Positions 11,801 to 22,500 of a DNA stretch of 64,000 nucleotides are shown here, one piece after another. The notes under the pieces are model-generated. The model was given only the letters and a program-made list of their open reading frames with translations, had not been told where the DNA came from and did no database searches. The DNA is from Syngnathus acus (Eukaryota > Chordata > Actinopteri > Syngnathiformes > Syngnathidae). The stretch covers positions 9,808,001 to 9,872,000 of the forward strand of contig NC_051106.1 of NCBI RefSeq assembly GCF_901709675.1, given 5' to 3'. Position numbers and translations under genes: made by a program. The number at the start of each line of letters is the position of its first letter. The first letter of the stretch is position 1.

Positions 11801-12607
11801 GCCGAATTTAAGAACATGTCCAACGCGGAGTCTGATGAACGTATTGGGAGGAATTTTGTTCTTGTTCACGACGGTGCCGTGTGTGCTGCCCAAGTCCTGG
11901 ACGTAGAAACCTCGCTCCTCCCCGACAGACTCCTCCTGGCCGGGCTGCTGTCGGTACTGGATGACAGCATGATACCTGGAGATGGAGGGGTGTTCCAGAG
12001 GGACGTCACACACCGGCAAACGTCCAACCACAAAGTAGCCTTGATGCATGAGGAGCACCTTGTCCACGATAGTGCCGTTTTTCAGAATTTCAAGAGCATA
12101 GAGGTCATCCGGGGCAGGGCCACCCCACTCAGGCTCTGTGTATGGGAGAGGAGGGCACTTGCCAGCGGGAGGAACCTCGGCTTGGAGCACCCTTCGTTTT
12201 AATTCAGATTTCACGTTGACTGAAGGAGCGTCCGAGTGTTCATCGCCATCTGTATTCTTTTCAGGCGCAGTGTCCGGCGTTTCGTTATTGTCCGCTGGAA
12301 GAACAGACGGCTCACAATTCGTGTCCTCAACTTGAGCTTCGTTGTTTTCTTTCTCGAGTCTCCTCTCAGCTCCGGGTTTGGATGGAGGAGCAGCGTTCAG
12401 GTTGCGTTTGCTGCACAGAGAAGGCGCAGTGATCGCAGTTGGTTTTTTAAAGGGGTCCGCTGTTTCCTGATCACTTCCAGGTATTTCTTTCTTTTTTGAG
12501 TCTGTGTTTTTCTCTGAGATGGAGCGCTCGTCCGTTTCCATCGCTGAGTCGCGCTCTTTTTCATCCGTGTTTATCACGCTCACGTCTAGCTGCTCGGAGG
12601 CGGCCAT
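8869..12607 (-). CDS. slc4a1ap: kanadaptin (SLC4A1-associated protein), complete, 14 exons
   Basis: Exons in transcript order: 12607-11774, 11650-11455, 11388-11260, 11167-11107, 10999-10860, 10785-10625, 10512-10443, 10348-10159, 10041-9945, 9876-9639, 9419-9330, 9262-9195, 9110-9041, 8918-8869. All introns are GT-AG and every junction is in phase. The sum is 2394 nt, or 797 aa plus stop, against 796 aa in human from memory. An FHA domain lies at about 170-278, with [18 protein letters not shown] and GSTHGT. A dsRNA-binding-like region (about 365-455) runs from [14 protein letters not shown] to [42 protein letters not shown], a 10-Glu run and the ending DDPDYCVW...HLNDKYGY are family hallmarks. 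The start ATG (12607) has a strong Kozak context (aaacATGG). Kanadaptin was first described as a kidney AE1 partner and is mostly nuclear. Its FHA domain implies phosphopeptide binding. It is divergent from supt7l. Confidence 0.96.
9463..9540 (+). repeat. possible Tc1-like/MITE fragment in a slc4a1ap intron
   Basis: The stretch caggtatgtctcaataaat resembles a short motif recurrent in fish interspersed repeats. Nothing longer supports it and no terminal repeats are seen. It lies in the intron between the exons at 9639-9876 and 9330-9419. Confidence 0.25.
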
Positions 12608-13342
12608 GTTTGTTTGGTGCGTGTAGCAATTTCGTCCGGGTGTTGTTTTCATATACAAACGTAAATTAAAAAAAAAAATGAAACATAGATCATGCTAAAA
12701 TAACATTTATAAAACAAGGACAACAATTAAATATGCCCAACTGAACAAAATAGCTTTGTTTCTGATTTACATAATCTCTCCGGAACAAAATATGAATACA
12801 GTGTTTCACCGGAATATATTTCAAGATAACGCAAAGTCTTATTTCCTTTTCAACATTTCAAATAAGGACGGTGATCATTGGTCGTTGATGTTGATACGCA
12901 TGCATTAGCAAACGCGTCGTTTACGGAGAGGTGAGGCACGATTGCTATACATTTTTTCCTATTTAATATGCATGTAATGTATACATCAGCATAATTGTCT
13001 CGCCCTAATGCGTTGAAATGCTTTGCCTTTCCAAACTCAATGTTGAACGACATTCGCTGCCTTTCAGGTTGTAGTTAAATCAAGTACAGAATTCTTCTTC
13101 TTTTTTTCTTTTTATTTCGCTTTCTGAGACAATTTGACAGCAATAACTTGCCATACGTTATCCCAATTGTTGCCGCTATGGCAAAGACAGCGTCCTTTTT
13201 TTTTTGTTATCCTTTTTACTCCCATCAATATTTGTTCATTCCCATTCAAAGGTTTACTTTGACACTCTACTTGTCAGTCAGTATTGCATTCTAACACTTT
13301 TGCTTTTCATCTGGTCTTTGAATTCCAGTAGCATTGCTCATC
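12608..13342. promoter_or_regulatory. probable bidirectional promoter and 5' UTR region of slc4a1ap and supt7l
   Basis: Only about 735 bp separate the two divergent start codons. The human orthologues are also head-to-head, so a shared promoter is likely. An acceptor AG at 13327-13328 (ttgaattccag), 14 bp before the supt7l ATG, suggests a non-coding first exon of supt7l further up in this interval. An inverted CCAAT (attgg, about 12877-12881) and CpG-containing acgcgtcg are present near 12870-12930. No TATA box is obvious. Start sites cannot be placed from sequence. Confidence 0.6.
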
Positions 13343-15102
13343 ATGATGCGCTACTGGGGCGAGATCCCCGGGCCTGCAGGTGGCCCGGCCAGTCGCAGCT
13401 CCTTTGATTTGCTCCAGCGTGAGTTTCGCTCTGTGGAGATGCAGGACCCTCCGCTGCATCAGCCGTCGGCCCAGCGCCCGCGCCCCACCACCATGTTGGA
13501 CGTCCCGTCAGAACCTTGTAGTCTGACGATTCACACGGTGCAGCTGTGCCAGCATGCCCGCCGCCTCCGTGGCCTTCTGGCGGCATCTCAGGGTCAGAGC
13601 TCGGCGTCTTCGGAGGTTGGTGGCAGGCCGGAGGATGTGGATGCAAACCTGCCCTCGCGTCCTCCCACCCCACCTGCCATGCCTGATGACTTGCTACCAA
13701 TTGATAGCAAAGAACCTCGACAACCCTTTCAGCTCCGCCACAGTGACCCTGAAAGTGACTTTTATAGGTAAGTTCTAACTTACATCCATCCATCCAATAA
13801 CTAGAACATTTCTTACATATGTCTACTCTCTCTGGTGTCCCTCTCTCGTAATTTGCATTCTCTTGTTTTCAGGGGTAAAGGGGAGCCAGTCACAGAGCTG
13901 AGTTGGCCCTCCTGCAGACAGCTCCTTTATCAGTCGGTGGCCACCATCTTGGCTCACGCAGGCTTGGAGATGGCCCATGAGAGCGTCCTAGAAACTCTGA
14001 CCGATCTGGTTCACGAGCACTACCTACGCCTGACCCGCCTTCTGCGGGTAGCTGTGGACAGGGAGGCCCGGCTGGGTGCCAGTCCCTTTCCTGATGTGAT
14101 GGAGCAAGTTTTCCATGAAATGGGGATCGGCAGTGTGCTTGCCCTGCAGCGCTTCTGGCAAGTGCGCATCAAGGATTATCACAGTTACATGTTACAGGTG
14201 AGGGAAGACACGTTGAATGACTTGTGAAACTAAATAAATAATGTCTCACTTGATTAACTATCCATTTTAATTATTCGTGTATAGTTACTACCTAGAGCTG
14301 TGGACAGTGGAGGCCCTGTTTTTTTTTATTTTTTTTATTTCCTTGCTTGGCATTTATTGCTAGTAGGACTGAAAAATAAAACCGCTTGTGCTCTTCCAGG
14401 TCTGTAATGATCTGTCAGAAGAATACGAGAGGTTGGTGAATCCAGAAAAGGCTCCGGAGGACTCCAAGCCCCCCAGGATCAAGGAGGAGCCGATGAGTGA
14501 CATTTCCTTCCCTGTTAGTGAGGAGCCAGAGGCTGACCTAGCATCTGGGGACCAAGCCTTGCCCATGGGGGTCCTCGGGGCTCATGGTGAGAGGCTGTCA
14601 GCAGGCCTGGATGCCGACCATTCTCCTCACACCTCAGGCGAGTCCTGTTTTTAGTCGCAAATCCAAGAAAAACAAATAAGCAAATGTTGAATTGAATGAA
14701 ATGAGGTCATTTGTGAATTGCCAGTGGTCACAGGGTGCTTGCTTCTTCCACCTTGGGCTGAATAATGTCTCACTTTTTCTTTCTTGGTTATTTCAAGGTG
14801 GTGGTGTGGCCAACAACTCCCCCTTGTGGCCACACGTAAAAATGGAACCGCACGATGGCGAGGAAGGCCAGGGTGCTTCACATCACCCCCATCATCATCA
14901 TCATCACCACCACCACCTGGGCGGAGACGTGTTTGACGAGGGTGGCCCCATGTCGACAATGAGCGAGTCTGGAGGCGCTATGAACCCCTCTCCCGCTGGG
15001 GCGGCATCAGATGGCAGCTATGCCTCACATTCCCCGGACTCTTTGATGAGCACCTCACCAGTCTTCAATCAGAGACCCAAGAAACGAGCAAGGAAGATGT
15101 GA
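13343..15102 (+). CDS. supt7l: STAGA complex subunit STAF65-gamma (SUPT7-like), complete, 4 coding exons
   Basis: Exons 13343-13767, 13873-14197, 14400-14637 and 14798-15102 give 1293 nt, or 430 aa plus stop; the human protein is about 414 aa. The product starts MMRYWGEIPG, as in human (RYWGEIP), and contains TMLDVPSEPCSLTIHT, HSDPESDFYRGKGEPVTELS and FPDVMEQVFHEMGIGSVL. The histone-fold (Bromo_TP-like) segment is at about 147-210 (SCRQLLYQSVATILAHAG...). The C-terminus SPVFNQRPKKRARKM carries a basic NLS-like end. In SAGA/STAGA this Spt7-like subunit supplies a histone fold that pairs with TAF10, so the protein acts in the nucleus as a coactivator scaffold. The region before the C-terminus holds nine consecutive His codons (14890-14916), which human lacks as far as I recall. 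The last intron uses an apparent GC donor (see 14638). The ATG at 13343 was chosen by homology and follows an acceptor in the 5' UTR. Confidence 0.96.
14587..14643 (+). promoter_or_regulatory. two in-phase donors of the supt7l last intron (GT at 14587, GC at 14638)
   Basis: After 14586 the sequence is gtgaga, a good GT donor. After 14637 it is CAG|gcgagt, a GC donor with otherwise consensus context. Both leave phase 1 and join the acceptor at 14796-14797. Only the GC donor keeps 17 codons (ERLSAGLDADHSPHTS region) aligned with the human SERFPSNL... segment. No frame-compatible GT donor was seen downstream before the in-frame stop near 14652. Confidence 0.7.
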
Positions 15103-15823
15103 GGTTGTTTTTTTAAATTGAATTGAAAATGAAAGGAAAAAAAGTTGACCTGATTGTTTTTGTCTTCAAAAACAATCAATTGTACAGTACATAGTAAAGC
15201 TGCTGACATTGTTAGACATTGGTTAGCAAGATTTATCATTGATTATGAAAGGAAGAAAACTTCGGAGTCTTCCTCTGCTTATTTGAAAGGTTATACATGA
15301 TGGGAAAAGCAGGTATGAACATGTTTTTTTTAAAATAATCATTTCCATAATTGGATTGAATGCTTTGTTTAAATCTAATCTGCACAGCCAGAAGCAGAAA
15401 TGTTGCTGCATATTGTTTTTAACTCCAGACCAATCATGTACTGTCCTCAGTAAGGCAACGTACAAGGGGCTGCACTATACGTGCGCCACATACCTAGCAA
15501 CCTTCAGATGTAATGCTAAATTAGCATCTGTTCTAGCCAAGCTGACAGCGAGACACCAGCAGGAAGTGCCGTTTGCTTGTGCACATTATGAAGACATCGT
15601 GCGTTCAGGCATAATGGCAAAGTAATTGCTTAATTTTTTCCTGCTCAATGAGCTGATATATTCAAATCCACGGGCAGTTTGCTGCGCATGTTCCGAGTGG
15701 GTGAAGTGCTTATAGCCAGGTTTGTACTAACGTCTAATTAAGTCCTGTGATAGCTAAGTCACGGTTGTCTGAACAAAAAAAAAAAAAAAAAAAAGGGATC
15801 TGCACCGTTCCCCCATATGTGGC

Positions 15824-15829
15824 AATAAA
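15824..15829 (+). terminator. poly(A) signal, probable 3' end of supt7l
   Basis: AATAAA followed by a GT-rich stretch (gtggcttggtt), 720 bp after the stop. Weaker candidates occur further on (ATTAAA near 16030, AATAAA near 16460). Confidence 0.5.
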
Positions 15830-18800
15830 GTGGCTTGGTTAAAAGTAGTTGGAGTGCTCAGCGGTATCACGTGTAATATGTTTCAAAGTCTCTCCCTAAC
15901 GTTTTCCAAACGTATGTAATAGTGCCACTTCCTAAATGCGGCTCATGGACAGCACAGAACATCATCATCATGAATTTGTGCCAGATTCCTGTGGTAAAAC
16001 GTCAGGGCCAGTAAAGATGATGATGATGCATTAAAGCGTCTCTGGTGGAGATTTTGTACTAAATGATTTAAGTTTTGTTTTGCAGCATGTACGAGCAATG
16101 AAAAACATGTTGCTTGTGAATCTTCTCAATTGCTTGAGGTCCCTTTGCTCTGCTTCTATTTGCTAGTCTTAGGCCATGTTGTTGACAAACAAGGGATGGC
16201 TGGCTGAAATGGATTTTTTTTCCCCCAAGGTACCTTGTTTTCCAGGGTAACAGCTACAGAGGTGTGCCCGAGGCGCGCGATGAGTTGAATGACATTTTTC
16301 ATGTGTTTAACAGAAAGTGTTTTTTTTTTTAATTGCAAACTCATTTAACTGGAGTTTTGAACTGAAGCAATTGTTGCATATTAAAACAGTTCCACGTTGC
16401 CCACATCAATATTTTGCCTAAAATCATGCAAAGCAGGAACAAAATGTCACTCTTAAGAAATAAATGAAAATTGTGAAATTGAGGCAGTCAAAGCTGCAAG
16501 TCCGTTCTTAACATCCCTCATCCTTAGTTCATCTCTCCGCCACTAGAGGGCAGTGTTGCTTTGCTCGCTATCGTCAACACGGCATAGAAGCTCCTCAGTG
16601 GAGGCTTCGGTGCCAATGCAGTGATAGCAATTACCAGACATCTAATTCGTCCAGAATGTTAACAAATGGCTTAATTTTGCACTACATAGTCCCCAAACGC
16701 TTGCTGTTCCTTGTATTTTATTTATATCGCATGCACCACCACTTATGTTACTTGTGTATAGAAATACCCAATAAAAGAGGAAACTGGAACAAATGATCCC
16801 ATCGCACATGACTAATAATTGCAAAAAACTACACATAGAGAATATTAGACCAGCCCTGCATGGTATTATTTCCCCCCACACTTAAAGTAGCCTACATGCA
16901 ATATTTGGAATAATATAGAGTGAAAGGCAAAACAGGCTGCATCTTTGATAATCATCTGGAGTTTGACACTTATGGTTTGGTTGAATTTTTGAAATGCACA
17001 CAGTCCATTTTACCAATCGACCCCCGTTGAACTCATGTAGCGCTCCCTATAATTGTCAGTTCAATCAGTCAGCAGAATTGTTTGCACCTCTAGTGTTGCA
17101 GCAGCATGTTGGTGAAGCTCATTAGAGACACAACTGACACTACTTGCATTTCCCATTCTATTCCGCTTCAATTGTTGCGAGTGAATGCAATGTGTTCTCA
17201 TCAAGCACTGAAAGCAATGTAGTGATAGAGTGAAGGAGCCCCCAGTCAGTCTCTTGCTTCTTACCTTTAAACGGCAGTGTTTGCCCTTCATCGTTCATCA
17301 TCTACAATTCAAACATTCATGACAGCAGAGCGTTATCACGGCTTCAAATTATGAGCTGGCTTGAAGTGGAGTTCAGCTGAGGCTCACACACGCTCGTTTG
17401 GAATAAGCGAGGAGTGCTGGCTTTGACCTGTGCTACGGGTGACATTTAAAGTGATTTCATGTGATGTAAATAAAAATGCATTGAAAAAGGTTCACGTCCC
17501 AGGATGTTCCCACATCACACCCTGTTCTTTAAAAAGTCTTTTTCCTCTCTTCTCGCAGAGCCTGATCAAGAATTGTGAGCCCACATCTTTGTCACAGCGC
17601 AGTTGCGCCTCATTTGAGTTGAAGTTGTACGACAGCATTTCATGGCATCTGTTGTTGGTTGCCACATTTTCTAAAGCCATCAAGACACTTTGAGACACTC
17701 CAAAATTGCTGACAAAGATGACAAGGCTGTGAGCCTCTGCTTCGGAATAGAAGCACTTGCATTTTTGAATGCTCATTGGTTCTTTGCGCTGCTACGGTGT
17801 CAAGTAAAAGCTGTTCAATTAACTCATCATTTGACTCAAAGCTCGAGAGATCCATGCCAATGATTATTCTCAATCAAAAGGGCCCAGAGTAGGTACTCCA
17901 ATGTGCCTGCGATGATCTCTTTTTCTTCCTTATTTGTCTCCCTGGCTTGAATTTTCATCGTTAATTACTGTCACATCCACACTCCGAGGCGAGCGAGGAA
18001 GCATGGCAAAACATTTGAATCTTTCTTTTGATGTTGTCCGCTTTTTACGTCTTGAATTTCAGCTGTCTTTTCTTAATCCAAATTCCTTTTGTTAAAAAGC
18101 AACAGCCTCTTGGTTTCAACCTTCATGTCTCCTTCATTTTTAAAAATGATCAATTCACATAAGATAGGTGTGATCCTTTACAAGAATAGCGTTGCCGCTT
18201 GCGTATAAAATCGAGCAGAGTCAACGGCACCTCACATCTGTTGGAATATTTTTTTTTTTGTCTGTTGTATCTTTGGTGTTAATCCTCCCTTTCTACCCAC
18301 ACTCTGATTTTCATGTCATTAAGTCCTTAATGACTACACTTTCACATCCATACACATAACGCTAATTTCATTCAAGTTATTCTTTGCCATAAATCTCTAA
18401 TACAGTGTGACTTTCAAATTAAAATGTATGTTTCGAGCCTGCAATTTTGTATTGCTTTTCCTACAAAATCCCACAAATTCATCGGAGAAAAGCTGTTATT
18501 TGGTACGTGATGTTCTGTCAAACTGTTGACATGTTTTGTGTGACTGTTTTCATGGAAAGGCTGTAGCTGATCTGTGTTACTCCACCAAAGTTGCCTTTCT
18601 CACCAGCAGGAAAACTTTTTCAAGCCAAACTATTTGAGTATTTGATTCCTTATTGGGAACATGATTGTGTAAACACATGAAAGTGGACGCAGCATGACAG
18701 AATGCTTTCGGAAGCAAACGCAGATGCCACCAGACTTAAATGATACCATTGTGACTTAGCTGCCAAGATGATTGCTGTGTTATCTGGAGTCACTCTGGTT

Positions 18801-19224
18801 AGTAAGCAATTGTTGTTGTTGTGTTACATGTTTGGAAAGGTTAATTCATTCTCATTTTGGAATTTGCTCAATCGACTAGCATTCAATTTGCTTTGATTTT
18901 GTTGACAGTGCCAGCACGCCTGCAAACGGCGCTTTTCCTTGGATTCAACTTTATTCTATCTGAGATTTCTTTTCTTTGTCTACAGTGAGATTCACTGCTC
19001 ACGGTTCTATTTGGAGCATATTCATAGCTTGTTTTTGCTCCAATATGTGATATAGCTCAAATTCAGCCATTCATTTTCTACTTTGTTTTGATTGCAGAGA
19101 GCTGGAGTTTATGCTCGCTGACTTTTAGTGAAAGGTAATCTTCACCCTAGACTGGCCCACCAGTCAATCAAAGTGACACTATGTGCGTGCGTGCGTGCAA
19201 CAAAAACACAAACTATTCCCTTAA
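15830..19224. other. intergenic, AT-rich, no gene supported
   Basis: No exon pair or protein-like frame was found. It contains the CTCF-like motif at 16540-16554. Confidence 0.5.
16540..16554 (+). promoter_or_regulatory. CTCF-binding motif match
   Basis: CCACTAGAGGGCAGT fits the vertebrate CTCF core consensus (CCASYAGRKGGCRSY) at every position. It lies about 0.7 kb beyond the supt7l poly(A) signal, where the gene-rich part gives way to the gene-poor 48 kb. Some repeats also carry this core, so binding is not certain. Confidence 0.5.
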
Positions 19225-19503
19225 CCATCCATCCATCCATCCATTTTCTGTACCGCTTAGTCCCCACGGGGGTCGCGGGTGTGCTGGAGCCTATCCCAGC
19301 GTCATCGGGCAGTAGGCGGGGGACACCCTGAACCGGTTGCCAGCCAATCGCAGGGCACACAGAGACAAACAACCACTCGCACTCACACCTAGGGACAATT
19401 TGGAGTGCTCAATCAGCCTACCAAGCATGTTTTTGGGATGTGGGAGGAAACCGGAGTGCCCGGAGAAAACCCACACGGGCCCGGGGAGAACATGCAAACT
19501 CCA
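19225..19503 (-). mobile_element. 5'-truncated tRNA-derived SINE, reverse orientation
   Basis: Starts with CCATCC repeats and ends at catgcaaactcca. It matches, in reverse complement, the body and tail of the SINE at 55233-55629, but lacks the roughly 85-bp tRNA-like head. It carries a single copy of the 35-bp segment that is doubled in the other copy. Apparent reading frames here are repeat sequence, not genes. No clear target duplication was found. Confidence 0.8.
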
Positions 19504-22500
19504 TAATGAGAGCTTCATATAATGTGCAGTAAATGATCAGCGCCAAGGCTAATGTGCCATTTATACCATATCAAGTTGGCAATAAGTATTTCTTAGCTCA
19601 TTTGGAAACAGTTTAGTTAAAAAAAATATCAAGAGAATGTGTTTTTTTTTTTTACACCTTGATGTATAATTAAAAGCAAGTATCTGTTCCAGTCATTGTA
19701 GTTTGACCTTTAGTTATCCAAATGTAATTAAATTGTTAGTTGTTGGAAAAAAACAACACCAAAAAAACCTAGCAATAACTGAATTTAATGGACACAATTG
19801 GTTTGAAGAGTTCCAATTGTTCACTTAGTTTTCCAAACTGCGGCCTTCAATGCCTTCGCTACACAAACGATTCAATTAATCCTTCTTTTGAAATGTGCAG
19901 ACAGAGATAATGTTTTGTTGCCAGAGAGGGAGGAGAGAATGAAATTAACCTCGGCTCGCTCCCTGAGCCCTTGACACTTGTAGTGTATAATGATTTTCTA
20001 TTAAAAGCCTGTCTTTCTCCTAATGAATTCTATCTTTTCAGGTAGGATTTTTTTTTTCTCCTTCACTTGTCTTCAGGTGAATATCCAAATTCGGCTGACA
20101 GTGATTGCTGGGAACGATCAATTTAGGAAAGGGCATTGTGAGCCAACCTTCTAACAAGTATGGAAATGTTTCGAAAAAAAACAACAACAACACTTGCATG
20201 CGTCTATCTCTTTTTTTTAGATGCTATATATACATAGGAGTAAAATAATTTGATCACATTCATATTTTATTGTAAATTCAACCTCAATTCCCGGATTGTT
20301 TTTCATGTTCAGAAAGGATTCAAATTACTCAGACAATCATCCAGATATTCGAATAAAACAAATTGCACGATGCCAACCCATGTGCTCATACAAACACACA
20401 AATATTGGATCTAGTATTATAAACTCTGCATAATCATCCATCATAAGCAGTCTATCTCTGTCGTGCAGCCGCGGTGCTCAAATCTTATAAAGATGGTAAA
20501 CACAAACTGTACATGCTGGCTTGATATCATAACTACAATTATATTGTGAAGTCTGCTGGAGTTTGTTCATGGGGGGGTTGCTATTTCCTGCTAGGATAAT
20601 GCTACTCTGCTCACAAATACAGTATTGTGATACTGAACAAAGGCAGTTATCTGCCCGAACCAGGAAGCATTGCATGACAGCATCTGTGTGGCTTCATAAT
20701 TAGTTTCAACCCCACAGACTTTTATGATGAATGGCTGATTAATATCCTTTCCAAGATCCCTAAATGCCTTCAGTATTTTTTCTTTTTTCTTTTGTATTCC
20801 TTTTGTGCCCCTTCTTTCCCTTTTCGACCTGGTGGCCAAGAGGCATCAGGGGCTGTTTCCATGCAGCTGCACTGATGAGAAGAACAGCTCAATAAACAAG
20901 ATCAGATTGCGCAGGCAGACAGGGAAAGAGCAGTTGCTATGGTAACTTCCCTTACATCATTGCTCCCGTGAATCAAGATCCTTCATATTAGGTGCCGGCG
21001 ATGGAGAATTTCTGCTCTAGAAAGACTTGAGAGACCACAGACGTGTGCACGCGTCACGATCTGCCGTGCATTTCCGCTTTCCAAGAACAAAATGAATTGT
21101 CACAAAGGTATCCGTGTTCCCTGAAAGTAGTTGAGGTTCACGGAAAAGTGGAATATTTCTAATTACGTACAACAGCATGGCTGGTTGTATTCCTCATTCC
21201 GATCTGATTTGTAATTGAGAAGCTTGCATACACTTTGGGATTGAAGCCGTGTTTTAAGTCTATGCAGACAATGTGTGGCGCCATCATGAAGCTCACACCC
21301 AATTTCATTGTCACTGTCCCCCATTTAAATCCCCTTCTCATTTGGTTTCACACTAAAAGCCTTCCTCCCCGGTGTCACAAAAGTGCCTTTTCAAGCCTGC
21401 TTATCTGTGACAAGCATTAAGCCCATTCCACGTCAATAAATGAAGCATGTACAACTAAATGTCATGATGCTGCTTCACTGGGAGACACGAATGCCCCGGG
21501 AAACAATAGCTAGGAGTCGGCCGCAGCGCTCAATGGATTTAACACGAGTGTGCCCGTTCCATTTGTTGGAAAAGGTCCACTTTTATTTCGGCATTTTTTT
21601 CTGGGAATTTCAGGGCTATCACTGGACCTAGTCGAGTTTAGTGCGTATTTTCTTACAGACTGCTAACTCATCAAACCTGTAATGCTGTTTGTTTGCAAAA
21701 GTCAAACAGGTTGAAAAAACAAAATTGGATATAATTGCCAACAACAACATTTTATGCCAACAAGTTCAAATGAAACAAATGGAGTCAATAAAAATGCAAA
21801 TGGGAAGTTACAGGGGAGGGGGGCGGTGCCCCAGTAGAGTAGAATCATAGCAACGCCCCTGGAGCAAAACAGTACAAGAGTCATTGCTTCTTTGCAGTTA
21901 AGCGCTGTCACAGGCAAACACGGCTAAATGCGCAAAGTAATATCTACATCACAGCACGACATAAGGAGCAGACAATCTGGTCAATATTCCCCTGCGGAGT
22001 TAATCGGAAACATGCATCAAGCCCACTGTCAAAATATGTCATTTGGATTCCGAGAAAGCAAGACTTGTGCAACTGCTGCACATTAAGAATTGAAACAAGC
22101 TTGGACTAAACGGCTGCGAGGCCAAGGCCATTTCCACGCTTGCGACCAGCTGAGTCGAAGCCACGGCTCATCACTCTTCCCTCCTGTAGTGCACCGTGGC
22201 TCGGTCTTCCCGTTGGCTCTCTTTAAGAGGAAAAGATCTATTTGAAATGCTCAAGCGTTGAGTTGTTGTTGTTGACTTGACTCTGGTAGTGAACCGTATC
22301 AAATGAAAGTTGTTCACTGTGCATTTGGGGAGATTTAGAATCGACTTTAAATGTTGCCATTATTCAAATGATCAATTATTCATTAGTGCCCTGCAGAGTT
22401 TGTTCAGCTAAATTCTTCTTAGTTACTGATGCTAACAACATAGGCGGCGCCATGGAGGGCGAGCACTGCCGGGAAACGTGGATGGGTTGTAGAATGAGTT

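Noticed and set aside
12608-12658. Earlier in-frame start of slc4a1ap at 12658
   Set aside because: The ATG at 12607 has a much better Kozak context and gives a length matching human. The extra N-terminal residues look like UTR.
14638-14654. supt7l ending at the in-frame TAG near 14652 as an alternative stop
   Set aside because: The following exon continues the family-conserved C-terminus in phase, so this is intron.
19337-19522. Plus-strand frame at the 19-kb repeat
   Set aside because: Translation of the reverse-oriented SINE copy. The same peptide start occurs in the other copy.
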